Numbered from the stretch's first letter, positions 26,818-35,398 are shown. The stretch is 51,567 bases of DNA from Ardenticatenaceae bacterium (GCA_030065875.1 JASJCR010000024.1:1-51567), one strand, 5' to 3'. The notes: generated by a model from the letters alone, not told the origin. Program-made: numbers and translations.

Positions 26818-27399
26818 TTACTTATCTACGTGGGGTTCAATAAACGCCAAAATCTCCTCCCCATCAACCACCGGGTAATACGGCTCCTGAGTTTCCCCTT
26901 CATCAAACATGTGCAGCATTGGGCATTCTCCCGCAATATCGAAGGTGGTTCGGTCCACTTCCACCCCGCTCTGAGCCGCAATTAACACCATTTCATAAGA
27001 GGTGTTGTGCACATTCAAAAAATATCCATCCTCAAACTCACATGATTCCGCTGCTTCGGCTGCGGTGCGATGGATGCAGGCGACCAATTCAACCTGGCCA
27101 TAATCAAATGTTCCCTCGACCAGAGGGGCGGCCCACTCTTCCGGCATGTCAGAGACAAACTGGGTGAAATACTCCTCATATTGATCGCCAATCGTGCTGT
27201 CACTCATCACGATCACCCGGTGAATCCCGGCCGCTTCCGGATCAAAAGCCGGAGCTTTGGCCAGCGGTTCTCCCTTACACACTCGATCAAAATCCAAAGA
27301 AGTAACCGGAGAATTGGGATCCTCCGCCCCGCCGTCACAAGCACTTAAAACAAAAGCGGCGAAAATTAAGATCCACGTGGTCAAAGAATTGTTTTTCAT
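26818..27399 (-). CDS. Small lipoprotein of unknown function
   Basis: This 193-aa protein has a signal peptide and a clear lipobox (FAAFVLSAC, Cys21) followed by DGGAEDPN. The mature part contains a predicted alternation of helices and strands with four cysteines (VCKGEP, VACIHR, ESCEFEDG, GECPML) that could form two disulfides. It carries the stretch IHRVIVMSDSTIGDQYEEYF. I recognise no named family. It is probably envelope-anchored like its neighbours. Upstream lies a 200-base 7-bp-period repeat tract. Confidence 0.75.
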   Translation of the reverse strand: MKNNSLTTWILIFAAFVLSACDGGAEDPNSPVTSLDFDRVCKGEPLAKAPAFDPEAAGIHRVIVMSDSTIGDQYEEYFTQFVSDMPEEWAAPLVEGTFDYGQVELVACIHRTAAEAAESCEFEDGYFLNVHNTSYEMVLIAAQSGVEVDRTTFDIAGECPMLHMFDEGETQEPYYPVVDGEEILAFIEPHVDK

Positions 27400-27410
27400 G
27401 AAACACCTTT

Positions 27411-27615
27411 TGCTAATTGCTAATTGCTAATTGCTAATTGCTAATTGCTAATTGCTAATTGCCAAAATAATCAATAATCAATGATCAATTGTCAATGGTT
27501 AATTGGTGATGGGTGTTGACTATTGACCATTGATTATTGGTTATTGGTTATTAGTTACTGGCTATCGATCACGATTCAATCGTATTTCGTACTTCGTCTT
27601 TCGTATTTCGTAAAT
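27411..27615. repeat. Long 7-bp-period repeat tract
   Basis: The tract starts with about seven copies of TGCTAAT (27411-27462) and then changes wording while keeping the 7-base register. AATAATC, AATGATC and AATTGTC come first, then ATTGACC, ATTGATT and ATTGGTT. TTTCGTA, CTTCGTC and TTTCGTA close the tract at 27581-27615. It fills the space between divergent lipoprotein and PBP genes. Confidence 0.8.
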
Positions 27616-27656
27616 TGTCCTATTTACACCATTTTAAAAACCACTACCATTACAAT

Positions 27657-30461
27657 ATGGCTGACTACGAAATGGAGTTTCTCAAACCTGAGCCGTCCGG
27701 GCGGCGATCTAAGAAGAATAAGCCCAACAAGAATTCCCGCGGCTGCGTAGGCCGGATTTTTTATACCCTATTCAACCTGTTTCTCGCGGGGCTCATTGCG
27801 GGGCTGCTATTGGGCGTTGGCGGCTACTTCTATTTGCGAAGCGAGTTGAGCGGCGCAATTGAACGCGTGTCCACCTATCGCTCCGCGGCCGGCGGGACCC
27901 CGCGCTTTTTTGACCGGAACGGCAATCTGCTGCTGGAGCTGCAAACCGCCGAAAAAAGACGGGCGCTGGCCTACACTGAAATGCCGCAGACCATTATCGA
28001 CGCCACAATTGCCGTTGAAGACGATACATTCTGGGAGAATTGGGGATTTGATCCGGCCGCGATCGGGGCGGCGGTTCTTTACAACGTGCAGCAGGAAGGC
28101 GGCCGGCCGGTCGGGGCCAGCACGATCACCCAGCAACTCGTTCGCCACATCGTTTTTACTTTTGAAGAACGGGCGGCAACCAGCTACGAACGCAAATTTC
28201 GCGAAATTTTTCTGGCCTTTATCCTGACCCAGGAGCGCAGCAAAGAGGAAATTTTAACCCTTTATCTAAACGAAATTTATTACGGCAATCGCGCTTACGG
28301 CATTGAAGCGGCCGCCCAAACGTACTTCGGAAAATCAGCGACCGATTTAAACCTGGGAGAAGCGGCCTATTTGGCCGGGCTGCCTCAGGCTCCGGCGGTC
28401 TGGGACCCCTACACAAACAATGCCGGGGCCAAAGAGCGGCAGGAGTTTATTATCGACCTCATGGTGGGGGATGGCACTATCACCCCTCTGGATGCGGATG
28501 TTGCCAAAGCAACACCGCTTTACATTCAGCCGCTTTTGGGTGACAGCGCGGCCGGTGACGGCCCGCTTCTGGCTCCCCATTTTGTACTTTACGTGCAAAA
28601 AGAGCTTGAACGACGCTACGGGCCCGATGCGATATATCGGGGAGGATGGCAAATTACAACCAGCCTCGATTTGGGTTTTCAGGAACTAGCCGAGACGGCC
28701 GCCAGGCAGCGAATCGCCGAATGGGGTCCCAACCACAACGTCAGCAATGCGGCGGTGGTGGTTCTCAAACCTGGCAGCAACGAAGTCTTGGCCATGGTTG
28801 GCAGCCTCGATTATTTTAACGAGGCGATTGATGGTCAGGTCAACATGGCCCTGGCGCCACGCCAGCCAGGATCGAGCTTCAAGCCATTTACCTTTTTGGC
28901 GGCCATGGAGCGAGGTTGGTCAACGGCCGACGTGATTTGGGATGTGCCCATCGAGTTAGAAGTGGGATACAACGACAAAATGGTGCCGGTTAATTACGAT
29001 CGTCGCTATCATGGACCGGTACTGCTCCGCGACGCCCTGGCCAACAGCTACAACATTCCTCCACTTCAGCTGGCTCGAGATGTGGGGCTGCCTCACGTGA
29101 TTAACACCGCCCGCAAAATGGGCGTTACCTCGCTGGTTGAAACACCGGGCCACTATGGCCTGTCGCTTACCCTGGGCAGCGGTGAAATTCCCCTGCTGGA
29201 AATGACCCACGCTTACGCCACCCTGGCCAGCGGTGGCGGATACAATCCCCTTTCGCCGGTCATAAAAATCACAGATAGCCGAGGCAATCTCGTTTTTGAC
29301 AACACGCGCAACCAGCTGCCCCCGAATAAGGTCATCAACGAAGGAATGGCCTATATCATTACCGATATTTTGGATGATGATCAGGCCCGGATTCCGGCCA
29401 TGGGGGTAGGCAACACGCTGCAGCTGGCTTTTCCTGCAGCCGTTAAAACCGGCACCACCAATGATTTTCGGGATAATCTGACTATCGGTTACACGCCGGG
29501 TGTCGTGGTGGGGGTATGGTTGGGCAACTCCGACAGCACCCCCATGCGGAACACCTCCGGCTTAACCGGGGCTGCACCCCTGTGGGCCAGGCTGATGCGC
29601 GGCATTTATGCCAATGATGACCTGCAGGAAGCCCTGCTGGTCAATGGCCAGCCGCCGCCGGAGGAGTTTCCCCGGCCGGGGAACGTCATTGAGCAGGAGG
29701 TTTGTCTGCCGCGGGGCACAGGTGGGGCCAGTTGCAGCGCCACCCGCACGGATCTAACCGTATCAAACAGCCCCATTCACGGCATTGCCCGTCTGGGATA
29801 CACGCCAGATACGCGGACGGTGCCGGGCGCGTGGCAGCTCACCGTGCTGCCCCTCAGCGCCGAAGCGGCCTCGCAGGTCAACCTGCCCGTTCTCGATAAT
29901 GGCGCCCGGCCGCCGCGGCCAACTCACTGCGTCACCAACCGCCCTTATCAGGGCTCGCAGACCCGCCTCTTTCTTCCGCCACCGCCGTTTTATGCGGATG
30001 AGGTCCGGGCGCGCCTGTGGGCGAACCAAAACGGGTGGGGCGGCCGGATGGCTCCCCCATCCAACTGCTCGCTGACCGTTACCCGTAATTTGAATGTGGC
30101 TTCAAGCGGTTCGGCCGCGGCCGAGGGAGGGGAAAGCAGTGGTGGTGGCCAGGCGCCGATTTCCGGTCAGGCGTACATCACCTCACCTGGGGCCGGAGCC
30201 GGGGTTAGCGGGGTGGTGTCGATTATCGGATCGGCCGACACGGCCGATATGGCGTATTACAAGCTGGAAATTGGGAGTGGACGTTCCCCCGGCGAGTGGA
30301 CAACTTTTGGCACGACCCATCGCAGCCGGGTGGTTGACGGGGTTTTAGAATCGCTGCAGGCCGGCGCGCTGCCGGCCGGGGAGTATACGATTCGCCTGGT
30401 GATTGTGCGGGAGGATGGGAATTATGGGGCGGTGTATGCGGTGCCGATTACGATACAGTAG
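27657..30461 (+). CDS. Class A penicillin-binding protein (GT51 + transpeptidase)
   Basis: ATG 27657 is preferred; the extra 14 codons upstream run into repeat sequence. The 934-aa protein has a basic cytoplasmic start and one membrane anchor (about residues 35-60). The glycosyltransferase GT51 follows, with EDDTFWENWG at ~120 (family EDxxFxxHxG, here Asn for His), GASTITQQL and LYLNEIYYGNRAYGIEAAAQTYFGK. The transpeptidase has SSFK at ~405, NSYN, and KTGTT at ~595. The C-terminus adds a Ser/Gly linker and an Ig-like domain (about 840-934). It polymerises and cross-links peptidoglycan outside the membrane. Gene stands alone. Confidence 0.94.
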   Translation: MADYEMEFLKPEPSGRRSKKNKPNKNSRGCVGRIFYTLFNLFLAGLIAGLLLGVGGYFYLRSELSGAIERVSTYRSAAGGTPRFFDRNGNLLLELQTAEKRRALAYTEMPQTIIDATIAVEDDTFWENWGFDPAAIGAAVLYNVQQEGGRPVGASTITQQLVRHIVFTFEERAATSYERKFREIFLAFILTQERSKEEILTLYLNEIYYGNRAYGIEAAAQTYFGKSATDLNLGEAAYLAGLPQAPAVWDPYTNNAGAKERQEFIIDLMVGDGTITPLDADVAKATPLYIQPLLGDSAAGDGPLLAPHFVLYVQKELERRYGPDAIYRGGWQITTSLDLGFQELAETAARQRIAEWGPNHNVSNAAVVVLKPGSNEVLAMVGSLDYFNEAIDGQVNMALAPRQPGSSFKPFTFLAAMERGWSTADVIWDVPIELEVGYNDKMVPVNYDRRYHGPVLLRDALANSYNIPPLQLARDVGLPHVINTARKMGVTSLVETPGHYGLSLTLGSGEIPLLEMTHAYATLASGGGYNPLSPVIKITDSRGNLVFDNTRNQLPPNKVINEGMAYIITDILDDDQARIPAMGVGNTLQLAFPAAVKTGTTNDFRDNLTIGYTPGVVVGVWLGNSDSTPMRNTSGLTGAAPLWARLMRGIYANDDLQEALLVNGQPPPEEFPRPGNVIEQEVCLPRGTGGASCSATRTDLTVSNSPIHGIARLGYTPDTRTVPGAWQLTVLPLSAEAASQVNLPVLDNGARPPRPTHCVTNRPYQGSQTRLFLPPPPFYADEVRARLWANQNGWGGRMAPPSNCSLTVTRNLNVASSGSAAAEGGESSGGGQAPISGQAYITSPGAGAGVSGVVSIIGSADTADMAYYKLEIGSGRSPGEWTTFGTTHRSRVVDGVLESLQAGALPAGEYTIRLVIVREDGNYGAVYAVPITIQ

Positions 30462-30466
30462 AAAAA

Positions 30467-30600
30467 AGTGCTGAGTGCTGAGTGCTGAGTGCTGAAACAG
30501 AATAAGCCCGACTTGGCTCTAATCAAGTTACAGTTGCGATCACCAGACTTAGGACTTTCAACTTAGCACTCAGCACTTCTTTACTCAGGACTCAGCACTC
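30467..30600. repeat. 7-bp repeat element with opposed arms
   Basis: Four exact AGTGCTG copies (30467-30494) are followed by a ~50-base core and then ACT-starting heptads (ACTTAGG, ACTTTCA, ACTTAGC, ACTCAGC, ACTCAGG, ACTCAGC) whose wording is complementary to the left arm. It lies between the convergent PBP and tautomerase genes and may also serve as terminator. Confidence 0.8.
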
Positions 30601-30604
30601 TTGT

Positions 30605-30820
30605 CTATCCAAACACCTGCCCCCCGATCGCGTAACCTCCTTCTGAGGTTTCTTCAATAAAGACGTTGATAAACTGGGTCATATCTTCGATCCCGGAGCG
30701 CTGGGCCACGCCGCTTTCCTGACCGGCCGCAGCCATCGCCTGGGTCAATTTTTCGACGATGACCGCTTTTTCCTCTTTCGACCAGGAATTCTTGGGCAGG
30801 GTTACTTTAATTTGAGGCAT
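30605..30820 (-). CDS. 4-oxalocrotonate tautomerase-like protein
   Basis: This 71-aa protein begins MPQIKVTLPKNSWSKEEKAVIVEKLTQAM, the pattern of the tautomerase family in which the exposed Pro after Met removal is the general base. It ends with TQFINVFIEETSEGGYAIGG, typical of the second strand and loop. Such enzymes form hexamers or dimers of dimers and shift double bonds in unsaturated keto acids; many have other promiscuous roles. The substrate is unknown. It probably shares a transcript with the SRPBCC gene just upstream (52-base gap). Confidence 0.9.
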   Translation of the reverse strand: MPQIKVTLPKNSWSKEEKAVIVEKLTQAMAAAGQESGVAQRSGIEDMTQFINVFIEETSEGGYAIGGQVFG

Positions 30821-30850
30821 TTTAAAATCTCCTTTTTAATTGATAATTGA

Positions 30851-30885
30851 CTATTGGTTATTAGTTATTGGTTATTGGTTATTCA
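30851..30885. repeat. 7-bp-period tract reaching into the SRPBCC gene end
   Basis: CTATTGG, TTATTAG, TTATTGG, TTATTGG and TTATTCA follow in register. The stop codon and last residues (NNQ) of the SRPBCC protein at 30872 are read from these heptads on the minus strand. Confidence 0.75.
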
Positions 30886-31354
30886 GCTGCTTCTTCTTGC
30901 GGGGATGAATGTCACCGGTTTCCGCATAATATTTCAGCTCTTCCAAAAGGGTATCGGCCGATTTGGCCATCTGCTTTTTCATGACCGGGCCCATGAGCTG
31001 GGCAAACACCGGCAGCAGCCGTCCTTTTAGATGCATTTTGACCAGGGCGCGTTTGTCGCCACGGGGGACGACTTCCCAGCGATTGCCCATTTCTTTAACA
31101 AAGAACGGCATCTTTTCGATTTCAGCGGTGTATGCCAAAACTCGATCTCGGGGGCTAAACTCGGTAATTGTTTCCTTGGCATCACCAAATCCTTCGGTGC
31201 TGCACACCCGCCCCTGACCTTCAGGCAGGTCCGGGTTGGGTTTTGACGTCGGGACCTCACTGGTCCATTCACCCACTCTGTCATAATCCTCGCCGAGGAT
31301 TTTCCACAGCGTTTGCGCTGAGGCATTGACGGTCAATTCGCGTTTAACTTCCAT
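30872..31354 (-). CDS. SRPBCC-family ligand-binding protein
   Basis: This 160-aa protein starts MEVKRELTVNASAQTLWKIL, with the first strand and helix of the START/SRPBCC fold. It has GEWTSEVPTSKPNPD, then TITEFSPRDRVLAYTAEI and a long C-terminal helix (MGPVMKKQMAKSADTLLEELKYYAE). Members bind hydrophobic ligands in a deep cavity, and some are cyclases or lipid carriers. Here the ligand is unknown. It lies between the MerR-type regulator and the tautomerase on one strand and may be controlled with them. The last residues come from a 7-bp repeat tract. Confidence 0.85.
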   Translation of the reverse strand: MEVKRELTVNASAQTLWKILGEDYDRVGEWTSEVPTSKPNPDLPEGQGRVCSTEGFGDAKETITEFSPRDRVLAYTAEIEKMPFFVKEMGNRWEVVPRGDKRALVKMHLKGRLLPVFAQLMGPVMKKQMAKSADTLLEELKYYAETGDIHPRKKKQLNNQ

Positions 31355-31443
31355 TTTTCACTCCTTTGAAGTTACAAGGTGGCAGGGGGCAGTCGCCCGC
31401 TATCTGCCGGATCGATATTTAAACAAATTGAATAACAACTGAT

Positions 31444-32301
31444 TTAGGCGGTGAGGAAACTTTGCCTATTTGTTTCGGAGGTCACCGGGAATTGAATTTC
31501 GGTGACCGCATCCCCATCGCGATCGGCCGGGGGGAGGTCGATAAAGATTTCCCGCGGCGGGCCGGCCAGAGCATACCCGTTCGCTTCTACCCAATGCCCG
31601 AGCTGGGCGTAGGTTGCATAACCATTTTCAAAAGGCCCGATGCGCACGGCCGAGATAACCGCCTCGGCCGCCGGGAGCGTATGCATGCGGGCCTCACCAA
31701 ACGAGAGGGCAAACGTTTGCTCAACCGGCTCCTTGAGTAAGAAGCCCATTTCCACATCCGCCTTTTCCATGCGGAAGGCGTCACCGTGAATGACGGCGGC
31801 AAAATGACCCAGGCTGCGGCTGTCGACCTGAGGTGGGATGAGACGCATCATTTCGCCAATCACATTTACCCCATCAAACAAATTGGGCAATATTTGCCGG
31901 ATTGACAGGATGGGCTGCTCGGCAACCACCTTGAGGATGATGTCGTCATGCGTCAATTCACCTGAATCTTCCACCTGACGCAGGCGGGCCTCAATAGCCC
32001 GCAGCCGATTTAGCTCATCGCGCACCGCCTGCTCCGCCTGCATTTTTTTCAGGGCCAGCATGCCGCGAATCTCTTCGGCCGAGACATCATCTTCAACCAG
32101 ACGGCGAATCTGATCGAGCGACAGACCTAAATCTTTGAGGGCCAAAATCCGATTTAAGTCCGGCAGTTGGGCCGCGCTGTAATACCGGTAGTTGGTAAAT
32201 CGATCAATATGGGCCGGTTGAAACAGGCCTATTTGATCGTAATAGCGCAGCTGAGTAATCGGGGTCTGTGCAATTTTGCTAAATTCTCCAATGCGAAACA
32301 T
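31444..32301 (-). CDS. MerR-family regulator with GyrI-like effector domain
   Basis: ATG 32301 begins MFRIGEFSKIAQTPITQLRYYDQIGLFQP, the MerR winged helix, which sets the start; the upstream frame is promoter DNA. Residues ~80-115 form the dimerising coiled coil (LNRLRAIEARLRQVED). Residues ~125-285 are a GyrI-like/BmrR-type effector domain (LPAAEAVISAVRIGPFENGYATYAQLGHWVEANGYAL ... PREIFIDLPPA). Such regulators twist promoters with an over-long spacer when a hydrophobic drug-like ligand binds. The gene's own upstream region at 32343-32373 has exactly that promoter type, so autoregulation is likely, perhaps together with the downstream SRPBCC and tautomerase genes. Confidence 0.92.
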   Translation of the reverse strand: MFRIGEFSKIAQTPITQLRYYDQIGLFQPAHIDRFTNYRYYSAAQLPDLNRILALKDLGLSLDQIRRLVEDDVSAEEIRGMLALKKMQAEQAVRDELNRLRAIEARLRQVEDSGELTHDDIILKVVAEQPILSIRQILPNLFDGVNVIGEMMRLIPPQVDSRSLGHFAAVIHGDAFRMEKADVEMGFLLKEPVEQTFALSFGEARMHTLPAAEAVISAVRIGPFENGYATYAQLGHWVEANGYALAGPPREIFIDLPPADRDGDAVTEIQFPVTSETNRQSFLTA

Positions 32302-32342
32302 ACTCTTTTCTCTAATTTCAATTAAATTCGAACGATAGCCGC

Positions 32343-32373
32343 AGTATAAAGTCTCTAGTGGCTGTAGAGTCAA
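32343..32373 (-). promoter_or_regulatory. MerR-type promoter with 19-bp spacer and dyad operator
   Basis: On the minus strand TTGACT (-35) and TATACT (-10) are separated by 19 bp instead of 17. The spacer overlaps the dyad CTCTA-N7-TAGAG. This is the classic arrangement for MerR regulators, which realign the overlong promoter. The -10 lies about 42 bases before the regulator start codon. Confidence 0.85.
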
Positions 32374-32388
32374 GAGGCAATTTAAAAA

Positions 32389-32592
32389 GTGCTGAGTGCT
32401 GAGTCCTAAGTCCTAAGTCCTAAGTCCTAAGTCCTAAGTCCTAAGTCCTAAGTCCTAAGTCCTAAGTCCTAAGTCCTAAGTCCTAAGTCCTAAGTCCTAA
32501 GTCCTGAAACAGGATGAACACCATCCTTTGCTTGTCAAGTCCCGATTTCAATCATCTACTCAGCACTTTCAACTTAGGACTCAGCACTTTTT
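32389..32592. repeat. 7-bp repeat element with 14 AGTCCTA copies
   Basis: Two AGTGCTG are followed by 14 exact AGTCCTA copies and one AGTCCTG (to 32506). A core containing GTCAAGTCCCGATTTCAATC (32534-32553) comes next, then ACT-starting heptads (ACTCAGC, ACTTTCA, ACTTAGG, ACTCAGC, ACTTTTT). The arms are complementary. The core is shared with the element at 35936-36136 (18 of 20 bases). Confidence 0.9.
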
Positions 32593-32618
32593 CGGTACTA
32601 TGACTTCATTAACATTAG

Positions 32619-32647
32619 TTGACAGTTCCACTTCCCTATGCCATAAT
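32619..32647 (+). promoter_or_regulatory. Strong sigma-70-type promoter
   Basis: TTGACA and CATAAT are separated by 17 bp. The -35 is a perfect consensus match. Transcription would start near 32654 and run through the small ORF and hairpin to the terminator at 32779-32816. Confidence 0.75.
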
Positions 32648-32701
32648 GACCGCATCATTACATTTATTTGTAGCTATCTTTATATAAAGGAGGTGGTGCA
32701 A

Positions 32702-32758
32702 GTGGATTCTAGTAGTCACAAACACTCTGCCGTAGCACTGCCTCCTAAGGCAATATAG
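32702..32758 (+). CDS. 18-residue leader or micro-peptide
   Basis: The ORF starts with GTG at 32702, 8 bases after AGGAGG, and reads MDSSSHKHSAVALPPKAI before TAG. The last codons and the stop codon are within the stems of the 32728-32768 hairpin, so ribosome movement would change the RNA fold. The spacing and quality of the ribosome site make translation plausible. No other family evidence exists. The longer reading from 32528 begins in repeat sequence and upstream of the promoter. Confidence 0.5.
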   Translation: MDSSSHKHSAVALPPKAI

Positions 32759-32778
32759 TGCTACGGCAACCCATGTGG

Positions 32779-32816
32779 AAACCCCTCCCATCTCCTTGAT
32801 AGGCGGGGTTTTTTTC
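32779..32816 (+). terminator. Rho-independent terminator of the small transcript
   Basis: AAACCCC pairs with GGGGTTT, extended after one mismatch by CC/GG, and the stem runs directly into seven Ts followed by C. It ends the transcript begun at the 32619 promoter and lies about 210 bases before the Lon-like gene. Confidence 0.88.
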
Positions 32817-33024
32817 TTCTTCCCCTTTCTGACCCGCATCAAAACCCTCAATTAGCTTGCCCATTCAAAATAGACTGGTATCATCCCGCGAAGTTAATAA
32901 GCCTTAGAAGTTCTTTAGCACATCCTTTCAATTCTTTTAGCCAGTTATATACAGTGGTAACGAGCAAAAAGAGGCAAAGCATCGCGCGATTTCGTTAATA
33001 TCTCGATTTCAGGAATAAAAATAT

Positions 33025-35397
33025 ATGAGCATACGCCACTTAGAGCCCCATCAGCTCCGGCGTCAATGTGACCCCACGCAGTTTAATTTTTCGACGACGG
33101 CCGAACTACAAGCAATCGACACCATAATTGGACAGCCACGAGCGTTAAAAGCGATTGAATTTGGCCTAAAAATTAATAGTGACGGCTACAACATATTTGC
33201 CATCGGGGAGTCAGGGCCGGAGTTAATGACCACGCTGGAGCGCTTTGTAAACCAACATGCGCGCCAGCAAAATCCTCCAAATGATTGGATCTATGTCCAC
33301 AATTTTGAAATTCCCCATCAGCCACGAGCGATTATGCTGCCCGCCGGAGAAGGTCGACAATTCCAGACGGCAACCAAAGCGCTGATTGAAAAGATGAAGG
33401 GCAACCTGACCAAAGCGTTTGAAGATGAGACTTATCGCACGCAGGCCGATCAGATGCGCCAATGGTACAAAAACAGCCGCGATGATCTTCTGCAGGAGAT
33501 GCGCGTCAAAACCGGCCAGGATGGCTTAACCGTCGTCAATACCGCCTCCGGATTGGTGATTATGCCCCTGGTCGAAGGCCGGGCGATGTCGAACGATGAA
33601 TATAATCAGCTCCCGATTGATGAACATCAATCGTGGGAGAAAAAACGCCAGGCGTGGGATGATGAGCTGGATGAGGTTTATCGCAAACTGCGCGAGCTCG
33701 ATATTGAAACCCGCGATAAAATGCAGGGGTTGGAGCGCGAGGTAGCCACGACCCTCGTCACTCCCTATTTTGATGAGCTGCGTGAAAGTTACACCGATTT
33801 CCCGGCCGTTCATCAATACCTCGACGACGTTTTTAACAACGTCCTCGATCATTTGTCCGACTTTTTCCCCCCTGAAAATGAAGAAGAAAAAGATGAAAGA
33901 AGACCGGATTTACGCCGCTTTGAAATTAACGTTCTTATTGATAATCACGATGCGGTTGGCGCGCCGGTCATCTCCGAATTAAACCCTCGCTACTCCCATC
34001 TGATCGGCCGGGTGGAATATGAAGCCCAACATTTTACTCACTTTACCAACATCAAGGCGGGCAGCCTGCTCAAAGCCAATGGCGGCTATCTCATTCTCAA
34101 TATTCGAGACGTGCTCCACCATCGCAACGCCTGGGAGGCGTTAAAAAGAGCCTTAAAAACGGGGGAGATCCGGCTGCAGTCTAACGATCGCACCGACGGC
34201 AATCAAATCCTGGCCAAATCGCTTGATCCCGAACCGATTCCCCTGCAGGTCAAAGTCATCTTGTTGGGCAGTGCCGATCAATATTATCGCCTGTTTTCTC
34301 ATGAAGACAGCTTTAATCGCCTCTTTAAGGTCAAAGCGGAATTTAATCCGATTATGCCGCGCAATCACGAAAATGAGTGCGCTTACGCTGCATTTATCGC
34401 TACCCGCTGCCAGGATGAAGAATTACTTCATTTTGACTGTACGGCCGTGGCTGAAATCATTAATTTTGGCTCCCGTATGTCTGGCCATCAAGAAAAATTA
34501 ACCACCCGGTTTGAGTGGGTTTCTGACATCATCCGCGAATCCCATTTCTGGGCGATCAAGGGGGAGCAAAGTGTGGTGCTGGCAGAGCACGTCAAGCAGG
34601 CGTTGACGGAATGGCGACATCGGGTCAATCTGGAAGAAGATCGGGTACAGGAAGCGATTCAAAAAGGAACCCTGGCGGTCCAAACCACCGGTGATGCGGT
34701 TGGCCAAGTCAACGGATTATCGATTATCGATCACGGGGATTACGCTTACGGTCAGCCCGATCGAATTAGCGCCCGAACTTATATGGGAGAGCGCGGGGTC
34801 ATTAACATTGATCGGGAAGTTGATTTAACCGGCCCGCTTCATCACAAAGGGCTGTTGGCCTTAACCGGGTACCTTGGAGGGCAATACGCTCAAAATCGGG
34901 CGCTGACCCTCTCGGCCAGCATTTCATTTGAGCAAAATCACGGGCCAATCGATGGAGATAGTGCCTCATCAACGGAGCTGTACGCCCTGTTGTCTTCGCT
35001 GGCGAATTTGCCCATCAAGCAATCAATTGCGGTCACCGGAGCCGTCAGTCAAAAAGGGGAGATTTTACCGATTGGAGGGGTCAATCAAAAAATCGAAGGG
35101 TTTTTCTACACTTGTAAAGCACGCGGTCTGACGGGTGAACAAGGGGTCATCATTCCCGGGCTGAACCAAATCCACCTCAACCTAAACGATGATGTTACCG
35201 AAGCTGTGGCGTCCGGCCAATTCCATATTTGGGCGATCGACTCGATTGAGGATGGGATGACTCTGCTAACCGGCATCAAAGCACTGCCTGCCGATGGGGA
35301 TGGAGAATTTCCCTCAGAATCACTGCATGCTCGCGTACTTGAAGGATTGGCTCGTCTTGATAAGGATGAAGATGAAGACGACGAGGATGAAGATTAG
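33025..35397 (+). CDS. LonC/YcbZ-like serine protease with AAA-like domain
   Basis: This 790-aa protein has the order of the LonC/YcbZ group: an N-terminal segment with QPRALKAIEFGLKI, a long helical insert (about 120-290), an AAA-like module (ANGGYLILNIRDVLHH resembles Walker B) and a C-terminal Lon protease domain. The catalytic Ser lies in GPIDGDSASSTEL and the Lys in IGGVNQKIEGFF. The usual Walker A lysine is missing: the loop reads GESGPELMTT, so ATP use is doubtful, as described for LonC. It should degrade unfolded proteins in the cytoplasm. A short acidic tail (DEDEDDEDED) ends it. It converges with the Nudix gene, with one base between them. Confidence 0.88.
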   Translation: MSIRHLEPHQLRRQCDPTQFNFSTTAELQAIDTIIGQPRALKAIEFGLKINSDGYNIFAIGESGPELMTTLERFVNQHARQQNPPNDWIYVHNFEIPHQPRAIMLPAGEGRQFQTATKALIEKMKGNLTKAFEDETYRTQADQMRQWYKNSRDDLLQEMRVKTGQDGLTVVNTASGLVIMPLVEGRAMSNDEYNQLPIDEHQSWEKKRQAWDDELDEVYRKLRELDIETRDKMQGLEREVATTLVTPYFDELRESYTDFPAVHQYLDDVFNNVLDHLSDFFPPENEEEKDERRPDLRRFEINVLIDNHDAVGAPVISELNPRYSHLIGRVEYEAQHFTHFTNIKAGSLLKANGGYLILNIRDVLHHRNAWEALKRALKTGEIRLQSNDRTDGNQILAKSLDPEPIPLQVKVILLGSADQYYRLFSHEDSFNRLFKVKAEFNPIMPRNHENECAYAAFIATRCQDEELLHFDCTAVAEIINFGSRMSGHQEKLTTRFEWVSDIIRESHFWAIKGEQSVVLAEHVKQALTEWRHRVNLEEDRVQEAIQKGTLAVQTTGDAVGQVNGLSIIDHGDYAYGQPDRISARTYMGERGVINIDREVDLTGPLHHKGLLALTGYLGGQYAQNRALTLSASISFEQNHGPIDGDSASSTELYALLSSLANLPIKQSIAVTGAVSQKGEILPIGGVNQKIEGFFYTCKARGLTGEQGVIIPGLNQIHLNLNDDVTEAVASGQFHIWAIDSIEDGMTLLTGIKALPADGDGEFPSESLHARVLEGLARLDKDEDEDDEDED

Positions 35398-35398
35398 G

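Larger units (their letters stand above)
32654..32816 (+). ncRNA. Candidate small RNA / micro-mRNA, ~160 nt
   Basis: Between the promoter at 32619-32647 and the terminator at 32779-32816 lies one compact transcript. Its 5' part holds a perfect Shine-Dalgarno AAAGGAGGTG and an 18-codon ORF. Its middle holds a 12-bp hairpin (TGCCGTAGCACT / AGTGCTACGGCA, 32728-32768). The hairpin's apical CCTCCT (32741-32746) is exactly complementary to the AGGAGG of its own ribosome site (32688-32693). It is thus either a peptide gene, a regulatory RNA with C-rich loop, or both. I know no named family for it. TSS is estimated. Confidence 0.6.

Noticed and set aside
27615..27656. Upstream start for the class A PBP
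   Set aside because: The extra 14 codons lie at the edge of the heptad tract, and the cytoplasmic tail is complete from ATG 27657.
32389..32506. CRISPR-like regular repeat array (also 27411-27462 and 35936-36040)
   Set aside because: The unit is only 7 bp and copies are directly adjacent without spacers; no cas genes are present.
32528..32758. A 76-codon reading frame covering the micro-peptide
   Set aside because: Its first half lies in repeat DNA and upstream of the predicted transcription start; the ribosome site favours GTG 32702.
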